Shown piece by piece: positions 7,672 to 16,271 of a stretch of DNA of 64,000 bases. Position 1 is the first letter of the stretch. Every line of letters begins with the position of its first letter. A model generated the notes under the pieces. It saw nothing but the letters and a program-made list of their open reading frames with translations, made no database searches and was not told the origin of the DNA. Origin of the DNA: Phenylobacterium sp. Root700 (lineage in GTDB: Bacteria; Pseudomonadota; Alphaproteobacteria; Caulobacterales; Caulobacteraceae); the NCBI RefSeq assembly GCF_001429025.1, contig NZ_LMHT01000015.1:176542-240541 (forward strand), in the 5' to 3' direction. The translations under genes and the position numbers were made by a program.

Positions 7672-10600
7672 TCAGAAGATGCCGTCCGGCGCCGTCAGGG
7701 TAACGCCGATAAGTCCAATAGCGGTGTCGAGATCGCCGTCCTTGAGCAGGGCCGTGAAGTCGAAGTGGACCGGATCACCGGAGTTGAACTGCTCGATCGT
7801 TATGCCCGAGATGTCGAAGCCTTCATTACCCGTGCCGGAGTCCTCAACGAGCATCCGCTCGAAGCCGTTCGCCGTGCTGATCAGCACCGTGAAATTGTCG
7901 CCGAGATTGTCGATCTCGACATAGTTGTTGACGGCGCCGCCCGGTGCGTTGCTCGGGCTGAAGTCGACACTGACGGTTCGTCCGGCGAAGTTGAACGAAC
8001 CATCGGCCGTGAAGTCATGCTCGACACCGGCGGCCGAGCGGACCGTGATCTGGGTGATCGCCTTGGTCGGGTCGTTGATGATCTCCGTCGCTTCGCCGTT
8101 GTTCGGCGGCGGGCCGACCGAGGCTTCGTCGTAGGCGCTCACCCGCACGTCCAGCACCGCGTTGACGTTGGGCTTCATCTGGCTGATCGAGAACCCAGCG
8201 TTGTTGTAGGTGACATGGCTGGCATAGGTCATGTCACCGATCGGGGCGATGCCGTCCAAGGTCCGCGGCGCGCCTTCGACGAAGTCGATGAACACGCCGT
8301 CGAGCGGATTGATGGACTGACTGGCGACGCCGATCCCGGTCGAACTCACCGCGATACGTGTGGTCGCGCCAGGGTCATCCGTGATCGGGCCGTCGACCGT
8401 CGTGCGAATGATGCCGGTGAACAGGAAGTCGCCATCCCGTTCGGCCGGGTCGATCGTCGTCCCGGCGTCGGGGCCGTCCACATCGCCGGGATCGTTTCCA
8501 GGCAGGTCGAGCGTCAACCACTCATAGCCCGTCGGCTTCTGGCCGGCGAAGTCGAGGGAGATGCTCTGCGCGCCGTTGTCGATCTGGCCCAGCATGTTGA
8601 ACGTGTAGCTGTCCGTTCCGGCGTTAAGCCCGATCGTGAACACATTGCCGGCGGTGGTCGCGCCGGTCAGGGTTCCGGTGCCAAAGCCCGTCAGGGTGAT
8701 CGGCAGGCCGTCGGCCGTCAGGGCCTGCAAGGCCCCGGCCCCGATCGTGCCCTGAAGTTGCGATCCATTGGTCCCCGAGAAGGTCAGGGAACCGAACCCG
8801 TCGGCGCCGGTGTGGTCGACCTGCACGGTCGTCGCCCCGGAACTCGTCAGGTCCTTGGTCGCCCCTTCGCCGGGCTGGTTCTGGACGGCGTCCGCCACCA
8901 GGATCGCCGCGGGGGTGAAGTTTGACGGTGCGTCGTCCTGGAACCGGACCTGCAGACTAATGTCATTGTTCGAATCCGTGGCGGTGTCGCCATCGCCGTC
9001 GGTTCGGGTGACCGACATCGACACCGTGCCGGTGGCGAGCGCGATCTGCTCGTCGGGCAGGGCTGGATCAGGGTGGGCCAATGACAGGTACTGCGTCAGG
9101 AACACCTCGCCGTTCGCCGGGTTGGCCGCCAGCGCGAAGGCGACAACGCCGGTCGCCGCCGCTCCGGCCGTGGCGCCGACGCGGCCCAGGATAAGGTCTT
9201 GGGCCGCCCCCGTGCCGTTGAAGAGGAAGATATTCACCCCTTCAGTGGTGTCCACGCCGGAGTCGGTCGAGTCCGTCGTGTGCAGCTTGTAGCTCAGCTG
9301 GGCGGCGGCCGGACCGTCGGCCCCGGCGCTCCCGGCCGTCACGGTGACCAGTCCGCTCACGCTGCGCGCGAACCCGATCGGGCCCGTGCCGGGCACGTTG
9401 AGATCATCGCCCTGCGAGGGCACCTCGGTATCGAACAGTTGCTGGATCTGGGTCGCGCCAAAGGCGATCGCCGTGCCCGCAACGTCGGTGTCGGCCTGCA
9501 CTCCGGGGGTCTCGTCGTGGGTCACCGCCGCCGCGGCGTTGGTGTTCGCCGTGATGGTGGGGCCATCGTCCTGGAACCGGACCAGAGTGCTGATGTCGGC
9601 CGGGGTCGAGGTCGCCTTGTCGTTGTCGCCATCGGTGTAGGTGACGGTGACGTTCACGGCCCCGGCGCTCAGACCGAAGACGTCGTTGGGTTCGAGCGTG
9701 CTCTCATCGTGGACGTTGATGTCGGAGTGCTTCAGCGACAGGTATTGCGCGAGATAGACCTCGCCCGTCGTCCCGTTGGCGGCGACGGCGAACGCGACCG
9801 CGCCGGCCGGATCGTTGCCGACCCGCCCCACGATCAGGCCGCCCTGGGCGAACACGTAGATGTTCGTGCCGTCCGTGGTCTGCGCGCCAGATAGCCCGCC
9901 GTTGGTCGTCAGGGCGTAGTTAGACCCGGCGCCGGCCGGGCCGTCGGAGCCGAAGCCGCCGCCGGACGCGGTCACCAGCGGAACGCCGGAGCGGGCGAAG
10001 CCGATGGCGCTGTTGTCCTTCGCCGACACATCAGGGTCGCCGGTCTGCGGCAGAACCGAGCTGAACAGGGAGGCGATGCTGACGCCGCCCACCAAGGTTG
10101 CGCCGGCCACGTCGGTGTCGGCCTGCACGCCCTCGGTCTCGTCGTGGGTCACGCTGGCGCCCGCGGCGGGGGTCAGGGTCGGCGCGGTCGGCCCGTCGTC
10201 CAGGAAGTTGATCGTCAGATTAGCCAGCGAGGCCGGCGTGGTGAAGCTGTCGCCGTCGCCGTCCGTCACAGTCGCCCGGACCTCGATATATGGCCCGGTG
10301 AGCTGTTGCAGAACCGTATCGGGATCCCCGTCGGTCGCGTCGTTGCTTTCCTGGAAGTCGTTGTTGTCCTCGGCGCCGTCGTCATGCTTGATCGCGCGTT
10401 CTTGATCGAGCGTGACCTGGCCCGTGCCGGCGTCGATGCTGACCCGGAACACCTCCAGGTCTCCCGCGCCGAACTCGGCGCCGCCGGCCTTGTTCACGTA
10501 CCCGACCAGATCGCTGCCGACCTTGCCAAGCACGATCGCGCCGCCGTCGAGGGTGTCAAAGAGACCCGTGGCGGTGCCGGCCGGAACAGCCGCGAGGCTG

Positions 10601-12666
10601 TAGGCCAGGACCGTCGAGTTGGGCTGACCGTCCGCCCCGCCGTCGTCATTCGGCGACGCCACATAGGGATCGGTGTCGCTGTCGTTCGTGGTCAGGGTCG
10701 TGTCGTCGGTCTGCAACAACGGCGTGGCGTTGGCCGAGATGGTGGTGCTTGGACCGTCATCCTTGAACTTGAAGATCTGACTGATGTCGACCGAGCTGTT
10801 GGCGGTGTCGCCATCCCCGTCGGTGACTTGCAGGTTCGCGAACACCTTGCCCGCGGTCATGCTCGCGATGTCGTCGGGGTTGGCCGTATCGGAGTGCTGC
10901 AGGGCCCGAAGCTGGTTCAGGGTGAGCTGGCCGGTGATCGAGTCGATGCTGATCCGGAACACCTCGTCGTCGCCAGTGTTGAAGCCGGTGCTGTTGTCCT
11001 TGTCGAGGAAGCCGACGACATCGGCGCCGTCCAGGCCGAGCTTCACGGGCAGGCCACTAAGCGTGTCCACGAGGCCGCTGTTAGCGCCGCCGGGGTCCAA
11101 CAGCGAATAGGCCGAGCCGCCGTCGCCATCCACGCCGAACGCCGCGGTGGGCGAGAAGCTGTTGGCCGCATCAGCCGCCGAGACGTTGAGGAAGGTCTCG
11201 TCCACCGTGATCGACGGCGTGCCGTTCAGCGCCAGGGCGACGGTCGGGCCGTCGTCCTCGAAGTTGACCTGCGAGCCGACCTCGTCGGTATCGGTGAAGG
11301 CGTCGAGAATGCGCACGCCGCCGAGATCGAAGGAGCCGTCGCCGACATTCTTGACGACCATGCGGTCGAACACCTCGCCGGCCGCGCTGCGGACAATGAT
11401 CTGCATGCCGACGGTGAGGTTGGTCACGGTCGCCTGGTTCTTCTCGGTCCCGGCCGCGGGGCCGTCGGCGCCGTCGGCGCTGGTCGCGAAGGCGAAGGCG
11501 ATGTTGGTGTCAGTGCCGCCGAGCAGGGTCCCGTCGATCGCCCGCCACTCGACCGTCTGGTTGGCCGCATTGCGGATCTCGACCGAGGCGATGTTGGTGC
11601 GCAGGTTGTTGGGATCGCCGCCAGCCACCGTCTCCAGCCCATTGACGAAGGCGTTGCCCTGGGCCGTGTCGGCGGCCACGTCGAAGATCGAGACCTGCAC
11701 GGTCTGCGGACCTGGGGGCGAGGTCTGCACGATCTGGACGCCCAGGCCCGTGACCTCGACATGGTCCCCGTACTGGATGGATTGCGTGAAGTCGGCGGCG
11801 GTGTTGCCGATCGGCACCGTGATGCCGATGACCGTATCGAAGCGCAGGGCCTCGCCGTTATTGACCGCCTGATTGTTGCTGCCGAGGCTGGTGGCCCGGG
11901 TGTTCACCGAGTCGCCGTACTTGTCGTTGCTCACGTTCTGCGGGGTGAGGTTCAGGCCGGTGATCAGCAGTTGGATGTCGGCCGTCGACGCGGGATTGTT
12001 ATCGACCGCGGTCCAGGCGTTCTGGTTGGCCGGCGCATCGTCGAAATTCTCGAACAACAGCTCCTGAGCGCCGGTGACGTACAGCTTGTTGGTCAGGTCC
12101 ACCACGTTGTCGGCGCTGGCGTTGGCGCCGTGATCAAGGGGCGTGAACTGGACGACCCAGATCTTTCCGCCGGTGACCACGTTGCTCGCATTCTTCAGTT
12201 CCTCGAGAACCAGGGCGAAGGCCACGGCGTCGTTGGAGCCGTTGGCGTCGCTGTCATACTTGCCGAGCACGATGTTGTTGTTGAGGTCGGTGTAGAGCGA
12301 GATCGCCTGCCCATCGATGGTGGTCAGGCCGCTCCCCAACCCGTTGAGCGGATTGCCGCTGGCGTCGGTGAACTTCAAGTCGTTCAGGCCCGCCCCGTTG
12401 GTGACGGTGATCACTTGGGCGACAGCCTGTCCTTCGCCGTTCTGGCTGCTCGGCGGCGTTGGCGGCGGCGTCAGGTTCAGGCCACCTGCGGAGAACAGCC
12501 GAGTATAGAGCGCAGGCGCGGCCGCGTTGAGGGCGCTCAGGTTCAAGACGTCCTGATCGTTGTTGTCCTCGAAGGCGGAGGCGATGCCCGTCGTTTGCAG
12601 GCCGTTGGTCTCGTCGTGCGTGACCTGACCGGTGACGCTGATCAAGGTTTCGTTGTTCGTGGGCAT
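7672..12666 (-). CDS. Giant repeats-in-toxin-like protein (DUF5801/T1SS-143-type repeats)
   Basis: A 1664-residue acidic, Cys-free, Asp/Gly/Thr-rich protein built of ~165-210-residue repeats. Units begin with VTHDET(E/P)GVQADTDVAG-like motifs and end in F(E/K/L/Q)DDGPT; the closing motifs fall near residues 470, 635, 822, 1032 and 1243. This matches DUF5801 repeats-in-toxin and T1SS-143 domains found in very large type I-secreted adhesins. The final ~420 residues are non-repetitive beta-type sequence. There is no Sec signal peptide, as expected for type I export. No GGxGxDxxx nonapeptides and no obvious type I C-terminal signal are seen, and the chain ends at APDGIF. A clean start (ATG after GGAGAGGC) and a strong terminator make it a single intact gene. 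No type I exporter genes lie in the window. The likely role is surface adhesion or matrix, which is inference. Confidence 0.85.
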   Translation of the reverse strand: MPTNNETLISVTGQVTHDETNGLQTTGIASAFEDNNDQDVLNLSALNAAAPALYTRLFSAGGLNLTPPPTPPSSQNGEGQAVAQVITVTNGAGLNDLKFTDASGNPLNGLGSGLTTIDGQAISLYTDLNNNIVLGKYDSDANGSNDAVAFALVLEELKNASNVVTGGKIWVVQFTPLDHGANASADNVVDLTNKLYVTGAQELLFENFDDAPANQNAWTAVDNNPASTADIQLLITGLNLTPQNVSNDKYGDSVNTRATSLGSNNQAVNNGEALRFDTVIGITVPIGNTAADFTQSIQYGDHVEVTGLGVQIVQTSPPGPQTVQVSIFDVAADTAQGNAFVNGLETVAGGDPNNLRTNIASVEIRNAANQTVEWRAIDGTLLGGTDTNIAFAFATSADGADGPAAGTEKNQATVTNLTVGMQIIVRSAAGEVFDRMVVKNVGDGSFDLGGVRILDAFTDTDEVGSQVNFEDDGPTVALALNGTPSITVDETFLNVSAADAANSFSPTAAFGVDGDGGSAYSLLDPGGANSGLVDTLSGLPVKLGLDGADVVGFLDKDNSTGFNTGDDEVFRISIDSITGQLTLNQLRALQHSDTANPDDIASMTAGKVFANLQVTDGDGDTANSSVDISQIFKFKDDGPSTTISANATPLLQTDDTTLTTNDSDTDPYVASPNDDGGADGQPNSTVLAYSLAAVPAGTATGLFDTLDGGAIVLGKVGSDLVGYVNKAGGAEFGAGDLEVFRVSIDAGTGQVTLDQERAIKHDDGAEDNNDFQESNDATDGDPDTVLQQLTGPYIEVRATVTDGDGDSFTTPASLANLTINFLDDGPTAPTLTPAAGASVTHDETEGVQADTDVAGATLVGGVSIASLFSSVLPQTGDPDVSAKDNSAIGFARSGVPLVTASGGGFGSDGPAGAGSNYALTTNGGLSGAQTTDGTNIYVFAQGGLIVGRVGNDPAGAVAFAVAANGTTGEVYLAQYLSLKHSDINVHDESTLEPNDVFGLSAGAVNVTVTYTDGDNDKATSTPADISTLVRFQDDGPTITANTNAAAAVTHDETPGVQADTDVAGTAIAFGATQIQQLFDTEVPSQGDDLNVPGTGPIGFARSVSGLVTVTAGSAGADGPAAAQLSYKLHTTDSTDSGVDTTEGVNIFLFNGTGAAQDLILGRVGATAGAAATGVVAFALAANPANGEVFLTQYLSLAHPDPALPDEQIALATGTVSMSVTRTDGDGDTATDSNNDISLQVRFQDDAPSNFTPAAILVADAVQNQPGEGATKDLTSSGATTVQVDHTGADGFGSLTFSGTNGSQLQGTIGAGALQALTADGLPITLTGFGTGTLTGATTAGNVFTIGLNAGTDSYTFNMLGQIDNGAQSISLDFAGQKPTGYEWLTLDLPGNDPGDVDGPDAGTTIDPAERDGDFLFTGIIRTTVDGPITDDPGATTRIAVSSTGIGVASQSINPLDGVFIDFVEGAPRTLDGIAPIGDMTYASHVTYNNAGFSISQMKPNVNAVLDVRVSAYDEASVGPPPNNGEATEIINDPTKAITQITVRSAAGVEHDFTADGSFNFAGRTVSVDFSPSNAPGGAVNNYVEIDNLGDNFTVLISTANGFERMLVEDSGTGNEGFDISGITIEQFNSGDPVHFDFTALLKDGDLDTAIGLIGVTLTAPDGIF

Positions 12667-13382
12667 GACGCCTCTCCGTCCAAAGATCCCCCGACCTGAT
12701 TAAAAACCGCACGCGTCTCACGCGCAGGGCGCGAGGCGTGACTTCAACGGCGATGCTGTGGCGAGCGTGCGCCCGGGCGCGGCCCTAAGGGCCGCCCGAG
12801 GCGCTAGGGTCTCAAACGATTGAGTTGCGACTGAGCATGCGAGGGCCGAGTTGCGACGCAGCTTCCTGAAAAACGGAACATCTGATCACCCTCCTCCCGC
12901 ATCTCCTAAAGCAGCACCACACAGGGAAGCAGCGGATGGGGAGAACATGACAGCCCACGACGCTTGCCACCTGAGGTGATAAGCATATCTAACTACACCC
13001 GTCAAAAGAGGGTGAATCCCGAAAGCCACGCCGGCAAACTATGCCAAGTTCTCAATTGGTCAAGTTAAAATATCAACGTTCCATTAACCAAACTGCACCG
13101 CCATTTACTGATCCTACTCTAGGTAGAGACTTCAGGATTCGGCAGGTTAAGCCTGGCCTCGCGAAGCTAGTCCCGACGGCGTGAAGAAGGTCGGCCCATC
13201 CCAGTTCGAGGTGCACAAGCCCAACTGGCGGTCGGAAAAGGACCTCGCGATCCCTTTCGTGACGTCGTTCGGCGGTCGATCAAAGGGGACGCCGCCGGCC
13301 ACCCCCTTAACCCTCTAATTTTCGTAAATCTTCACGTCCATCCCAGTGACTCCGGGTCGTTCATTCAGCGGAGGACAGACCT
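12667..13382. promoter_or_regulatory. 716-bp divergent intergenic region with repeats and gene relic
   Basis: No intact gene is seen. It separates the giant repeat protein from the divergent small RTX gene. Visible structure includes a bulged hairpin GGGCGCGGCCC/GGGCCGCCC at 12775-12798 and two direct copies of GAGTTGCGAC at 12822-12831 and 12848-12857. An A/T-rich stretch with TTAA motifs (about 13060-13095) may hold promoters. A C-terminal gene relic lies at 13151-13318. GGAGGAC at 13371-13377 is the ribosome site of the RTX gene. Confidence 0.6.
13151..13318 (+). pseudogene. Relic of a DUF4424-type gene (C-terminal fragment)
   Basis: An open stretch directly after an in-frame TAA (13148-13150) and ending at TAA 13316 encodes DGVKKVGPSQFEVHKPNW followed by an RSEKDLAIPFV segment. 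From memory this closely matches the C-terminal signature of DUF4424 proteins (a G-V-(R/K)-K-(I/V)-GP-T-x-FE block followed by an x-P-x-RDL-x-IL block). The rest of such a protein (~300 residues) is absent. There is no ribosome site, so it is most likely a leftover from a deletion or rearrangement. The family match is recalled, not computed. Confidence 0.4.
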
Positions 13383-14033
13383 ATGGCGGCCAAGATCAAG
13401 TCGATCGAAAGCGAAACAACCCCCGAAAATCACCGCGGCGAGCACATCTCGTTTGCTGGGAAAACCGCAATGGGCGGCTGGCGTGTGGACCCGCCAGGCC
13501 AGATCGATAACGAGCACAGCCAGCGCCCCGACATGCCGCCTGGCCACGTCGATCCCGACGACACCGATCCTGGCGGCCAGACCCTTCCCGGGACGTCGGA
13601 AGCCGACAGCCTCCAAGGGGGACTTGGCGCCGACAGCCTGAGCGGCGGAGACGGAAACGACACGCTGTCCGGGGGCGCCGGGGCCGATAGCCTGGAAGGC
13701 GGCGCCGGCGCCGACGATTTCAGCGTCGAGGGCATGGCGGCCACCGCGGACGGCCTCGATCACATCTTCGATTTCACATCCGGAGAGGATCGCCTGGCGC
13801 TCGGCGCGCCCGCCACTGACGAAAACTTCAGCACAGCTACGGCCGCTGACTACGCGGCGGCGACGGACGCGGCCCTCCAGGCGGTGGCGGGCGGCGCCGA
13901 TTTCGTAGCGGTCGAGGTGGGCGCGGACGTCATCGTGTTCGCCAACACCGACGGCGATCCCGCCACGCTGGATGTCGCGGTGGTCCTGGTCGGTAAGAGT
14001 CTGTCGGACATCGCTCCCAGCGACTTCGTCTAG
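13383..14033 (+). CDS. Small RTX calcium-binding protein with type I secretion C-terminus
   Basis: A 216-residue acidic protein. Residues 1-75 are polar and of unknown function. Residues ~70-115 hold five RTX nonapeptides (GTSEADSLQ, GGLGADSLS, GGDGNDTLS, GGAGADSLE, GGAGADDFS) that form a Ca2+-binding beta-roll. A C-terminal domain with HIFDFTSGEDRLAL follows, ending in LSDIAPSDFV, the sort of tail read by type I (HlyB/D-like) exporters. No Sec signal is present. The start ATG follows GGAGGAC at good spacing, and a strong terminator lies 63 nt after the stop, so the gene stands alone. It is divergent from the giant repeat protein, which itself lacks RTX motifs; joint surface function is possible but unproven. 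No transporter is nearby. Confidence 0.88.
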   Translation: MAAKIKSIESETTPENHRGEHISFAGKTAMGGWRVDPPGQIDNEHSQRPDMPPGHVDPDDTDPGGQTLPGTSEADSLQGGLGADSLSGGDGNDTLSGGAGADSLEGGAGADDFSVEGMAATADGLDHIFDFTSGEDRLALGAPATDENFSTATAADYAAATDAALQAVAGGADFVAVEVGADVIVFANTDGDPATLDVAVVLVGKSLSDIAPSDFV

Positions 14034-14096
14034 GCTGAAGAGGTGCGGGCGGCCGCGGGACGATCCTGCGGCCCACCGCCAAAAGTGTTCGACTGC

Positions 14097-14125
14097 AAGT
14101 CCCCCGGCGCGGCCGGGGGACTTTT
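14097..14125 (+). terminator. Terminator after the RTX gene
   Basis: The perfect 12-bp stem AAGTCCCCCGGC/GCCGGGGGACTT has a GCG loop and ends in TTTT. Confidence 0.88.
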
Positions 14126-14296
14126 GCGTTGCAGGCCAGGCGCCGGCCAATTCATGCTTCGCTCGACACGCCGCAGCCCCTATTCTACGCCCACCGCATC
14201 CGGGCCGGCGTGGCGGTTCTGTCGGCGAAACGCAGGCGACTTACCGCCCCTTGAGGCGAGAAGAACGCTTCTTGGGAACGGAAGAGAAATTCGGAA

Positions 14297-14656
14297 ATGA
14301 TCGGGAAGTCTGAAGTCGTAATTTATCACAACCCCGCCTGCGGGACGTCGCGCAACACCCTGGCGCTGCTGCGCGAGAAGGGCTTGGAGCCGCAGGTCGT
14401 GGAATATGTGAAGGACGGCTGGACCCGCGACCAGCTTGAGGCGCTCACCGCCAAGATGGGCGTGAAGGCGCGCGACATCCTGCGTGAACGCGGCACCAAG
14501 GCCGTCGAGCTTGGCCTCACCGACCCGTCGACCTCGGACGAGGCGATCATCGCCGCGATGATCCTCGATCCGATCCTGGTGAATCGCCCCATCGTCTCCA
14601 CCCCGAAGGGTGCGGCGCTGTGCCGTCCTGCCGAACTGGTGCTTGGTCTGCTCTAA
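14297..14656 (+). CDS. arsC: Arsenate reductase, glutaredoxin-coupled type
   Basis: An ArsC-family thioredoxin-fold enzyme that reduces arsenate to arsenite with glutathione and glutaredoxin. The 119-residue length is right for the family. The catalytic Cys15 sits in HNPACGTSRN, and the arginines expected to hold arsenate are present (in RDILRERGTK, LVNRPIV and LCRPAE). There is no ArsR, ArsB or Acr3 gene next to it, so it is an orphan reductase. Some members of this family (Spx/YffB-like) act elsewhere, but the CGTSRN motif and the three Arg favour true ArsC. The ATG lies 11 nt after a GGAA-type site within GGAACGGAAGAG. Confidence 0.9.
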   Translation: MIGKSEVVIYHNPACGTSRNTLALLREKGLEPQVVEYVKDGWTRDQLEALTAKMGVKARDILRERGTKAVELGLTDPSTSDEAIIAAMILDPILVNRPIVSTPKGAALCRPAELVLGLL

Positions 14657-14819
14657 GCAAGCGGACGCGCGTAAGTCACACAAAAGACTCACCTGCGATT
14701 AACCAAACCGCTCAATAGTCGCCCCGCATTTTCTTGCTGCGCCGGGGCAGTTTAGCCAGTTTCGATGCACTTGAGTTTGGCGGGCCAAGCCTGACCATGG
14801 GCATCGCGAGTACGGGGGC

Positions 14820-16190
14820 ATGATGCAAGAGTTCGATCCGCGACGTCCGACACTTCGGCTCGTTCCGCGCCTGCTGCTGGGCGCCGCCAGCCTCGCGGCC
14901 ATTGCGGTCGGCTTCAAGCTGACCACCACCGAGACCATCGCCCCGGCCAAGCCGCCGCTCGGCGCCGCCGAGATCGCGGCCCTGCAACACGCCGCCTTCA
15001 CCCAATCCGAGGCCCAGCCCGGCTTCGCCCGCCCCGAGAGCGTGCCGGTCAAGGTGCTGCCCGGCGAAACCCTTGAATCCGCCGTCCAGCGCGCCGGCGT
15101 GCCGCGCGACGAGGCCCGCCAGGCGGTCGCCACCCTGGGCGAGGCCATGGACACCGTTCACATCAAGGCCGGCCTGGCGTTCGACGCCGCCGTCGCCCGT
15201 CCGCGCGGCGAGCGTGGCCCGGCCCGGCTGATCGGCCTGTCGATGCGCACCGGTCCGGCCAACTCCATCACCTTGTCGCGCACCTTCGACGGCGCCATGC
15301 GCCTGCGCGAAATGGAAGAAAAGATCCGCGACGAGCAGACCGTGGCGCGCGGCGAGATCACCGGCTCGCTCTATGAGAGCGCCGCCCGGCTGGGCGCCAA
15401 TTCGTCGATGGTCGTGAACATGGTCAAGCTGTTCGCCCACAAGGTGGACTTCGACCGCGACCTGAAGCCCGGCGACGACTTCACCATGGTCTTCGACCGT
15501 AAGATCACCGAGAGCGGCAAGACCATCGAGACCGGCGACCTGGAATACGCCGCCATCAAGGGCATCCAGTTCTACCGCTTCGAACGCACGAACGGCGAGG
15601 TCCAGTACTTCGACGAGAGCGGCAAGAACATCAAAGGCTTCCTGCTGCGCACCCCGGTCGACGGCGCGCGGATGACCAGCCGGTTCGGCATGCGTCGCCA
15701 TCCGATCCTGGGCTTCAACCGCATGCACCAGGGTATCGACTTCGGCGCGGGCTCCGGCACGCCGGTCGTCGCCGCCGGCGACGGCGTGGTGGTCGAGGCT
15801 CGGCGCTGGGGCGGCTACGGCAACTGGCTGCGCATCCGCCATTCGGGCGGCTTCGAGACCGGCTACGCCCACCTGTCGCGCTATGGCAAAGGCATCAAGC
15901 CAGGCATGCGGATCACCCAGGGCCAGGTGATCGCCTATGTGGGCTCCACCGGCGCCTCCACCGGCCCCCACCTGCACTATGAAATCTGGCAGCACGGCAA
16001 GCGCGTGAACCCGGTCGGCGCGAAGGTGCCCCAGGGCACGGTCCTGGCCGGCGCCGAGTTGGCCGCCTTCCGCGCGCAGAAGGCCCGCATCGACCGCATG
16101 GTCCAGGGCGAAGCCGACGACGCCGGCGAGACCCGCAAGCTCGCGGCGACCGAGGCCAACGCCGTCAAGGTCGCGGGCCTGCGCCGCTAA
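14820..16190 (+). CDS. M23/LytM-family peptidoglycan peptidase, membrane-anchored
   Basis: A 456-residue envelope peptidase. A hydrophobic segment near residues 15-33 (RLLLGAASLAAIAVGF) anchors it to the inner membrane. Residues ~75-250 form the Csd3/NlpD-like region with an OapA/LysM-like KVLPGETLESAVQRAGV element. The C-terminal LytM domain (about 285-390) carries the zinc motif His-x3-Asp in MHQGIDFG and the HLH in GPHLHYEIW. These residues are intact, so it is probably an active D,D-endopeptidase acting on cross-links. Two adjacent ATGs (14820 and 14823) are both possible starts. A TTAACC half-site lies upstream at 14699-14704. Confidence 0.93.
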   Translation: MMQEFDPRRPTLRLVPRLLLGAASLAAIAVGFKLTTTETIAPAKPPLGAAEIAALQHAAFTQSEAQPGFARPESVPVKVLPGETLESAVQRAGVPRDEARQAVATLGEAMDTVHIKAGLAFDAAVARPRGERGPARLIGLSMRTGPANSITLSRTFDGAMRLREMEEKIRDEQTVARGEITGSLYESAARLGANSSMVVNMVKLFAHKVDFDRDLKPGDDFTMVFDRKITESGKTIETGDLEYAAIKGIQFYRFERTNGEVQYFDESGKNIKGFLLRTPVDGARMTSRFGMRRHPILGFNRMHQGIDFGAGSGTPVVAAGDGVVVEARRWGGYGNWLRIRHSGGFETGYAHLSRYGKGIKPGMRITQGQVIAYVGSTGASTGPHLHYEIWQHGKRVNPVGAKVPQGTVLAGAELAAFRAQKARIDRMVQGEADDAGETRKLAATEANAVKVAGLRR

Positions 16191-16271
16191 GCCGCCTACG
16201 CGCGTGAACTTTCAACCGGGCCGCAGGCGGACTAATGTCCCGCTCAAGCCAGTTTCGCGCGGAGAGTCGTC

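Noticed and set aside
10144..12699. Plus-strand open frame of 851 codons opposite the giant repeat protein
   Set aside because: Shadow of the minus-strand repeat gene: Asp/Val codons read in reverse give the low-complexity Val/Gly/Arg/His composition. No ribosome site and no domain.
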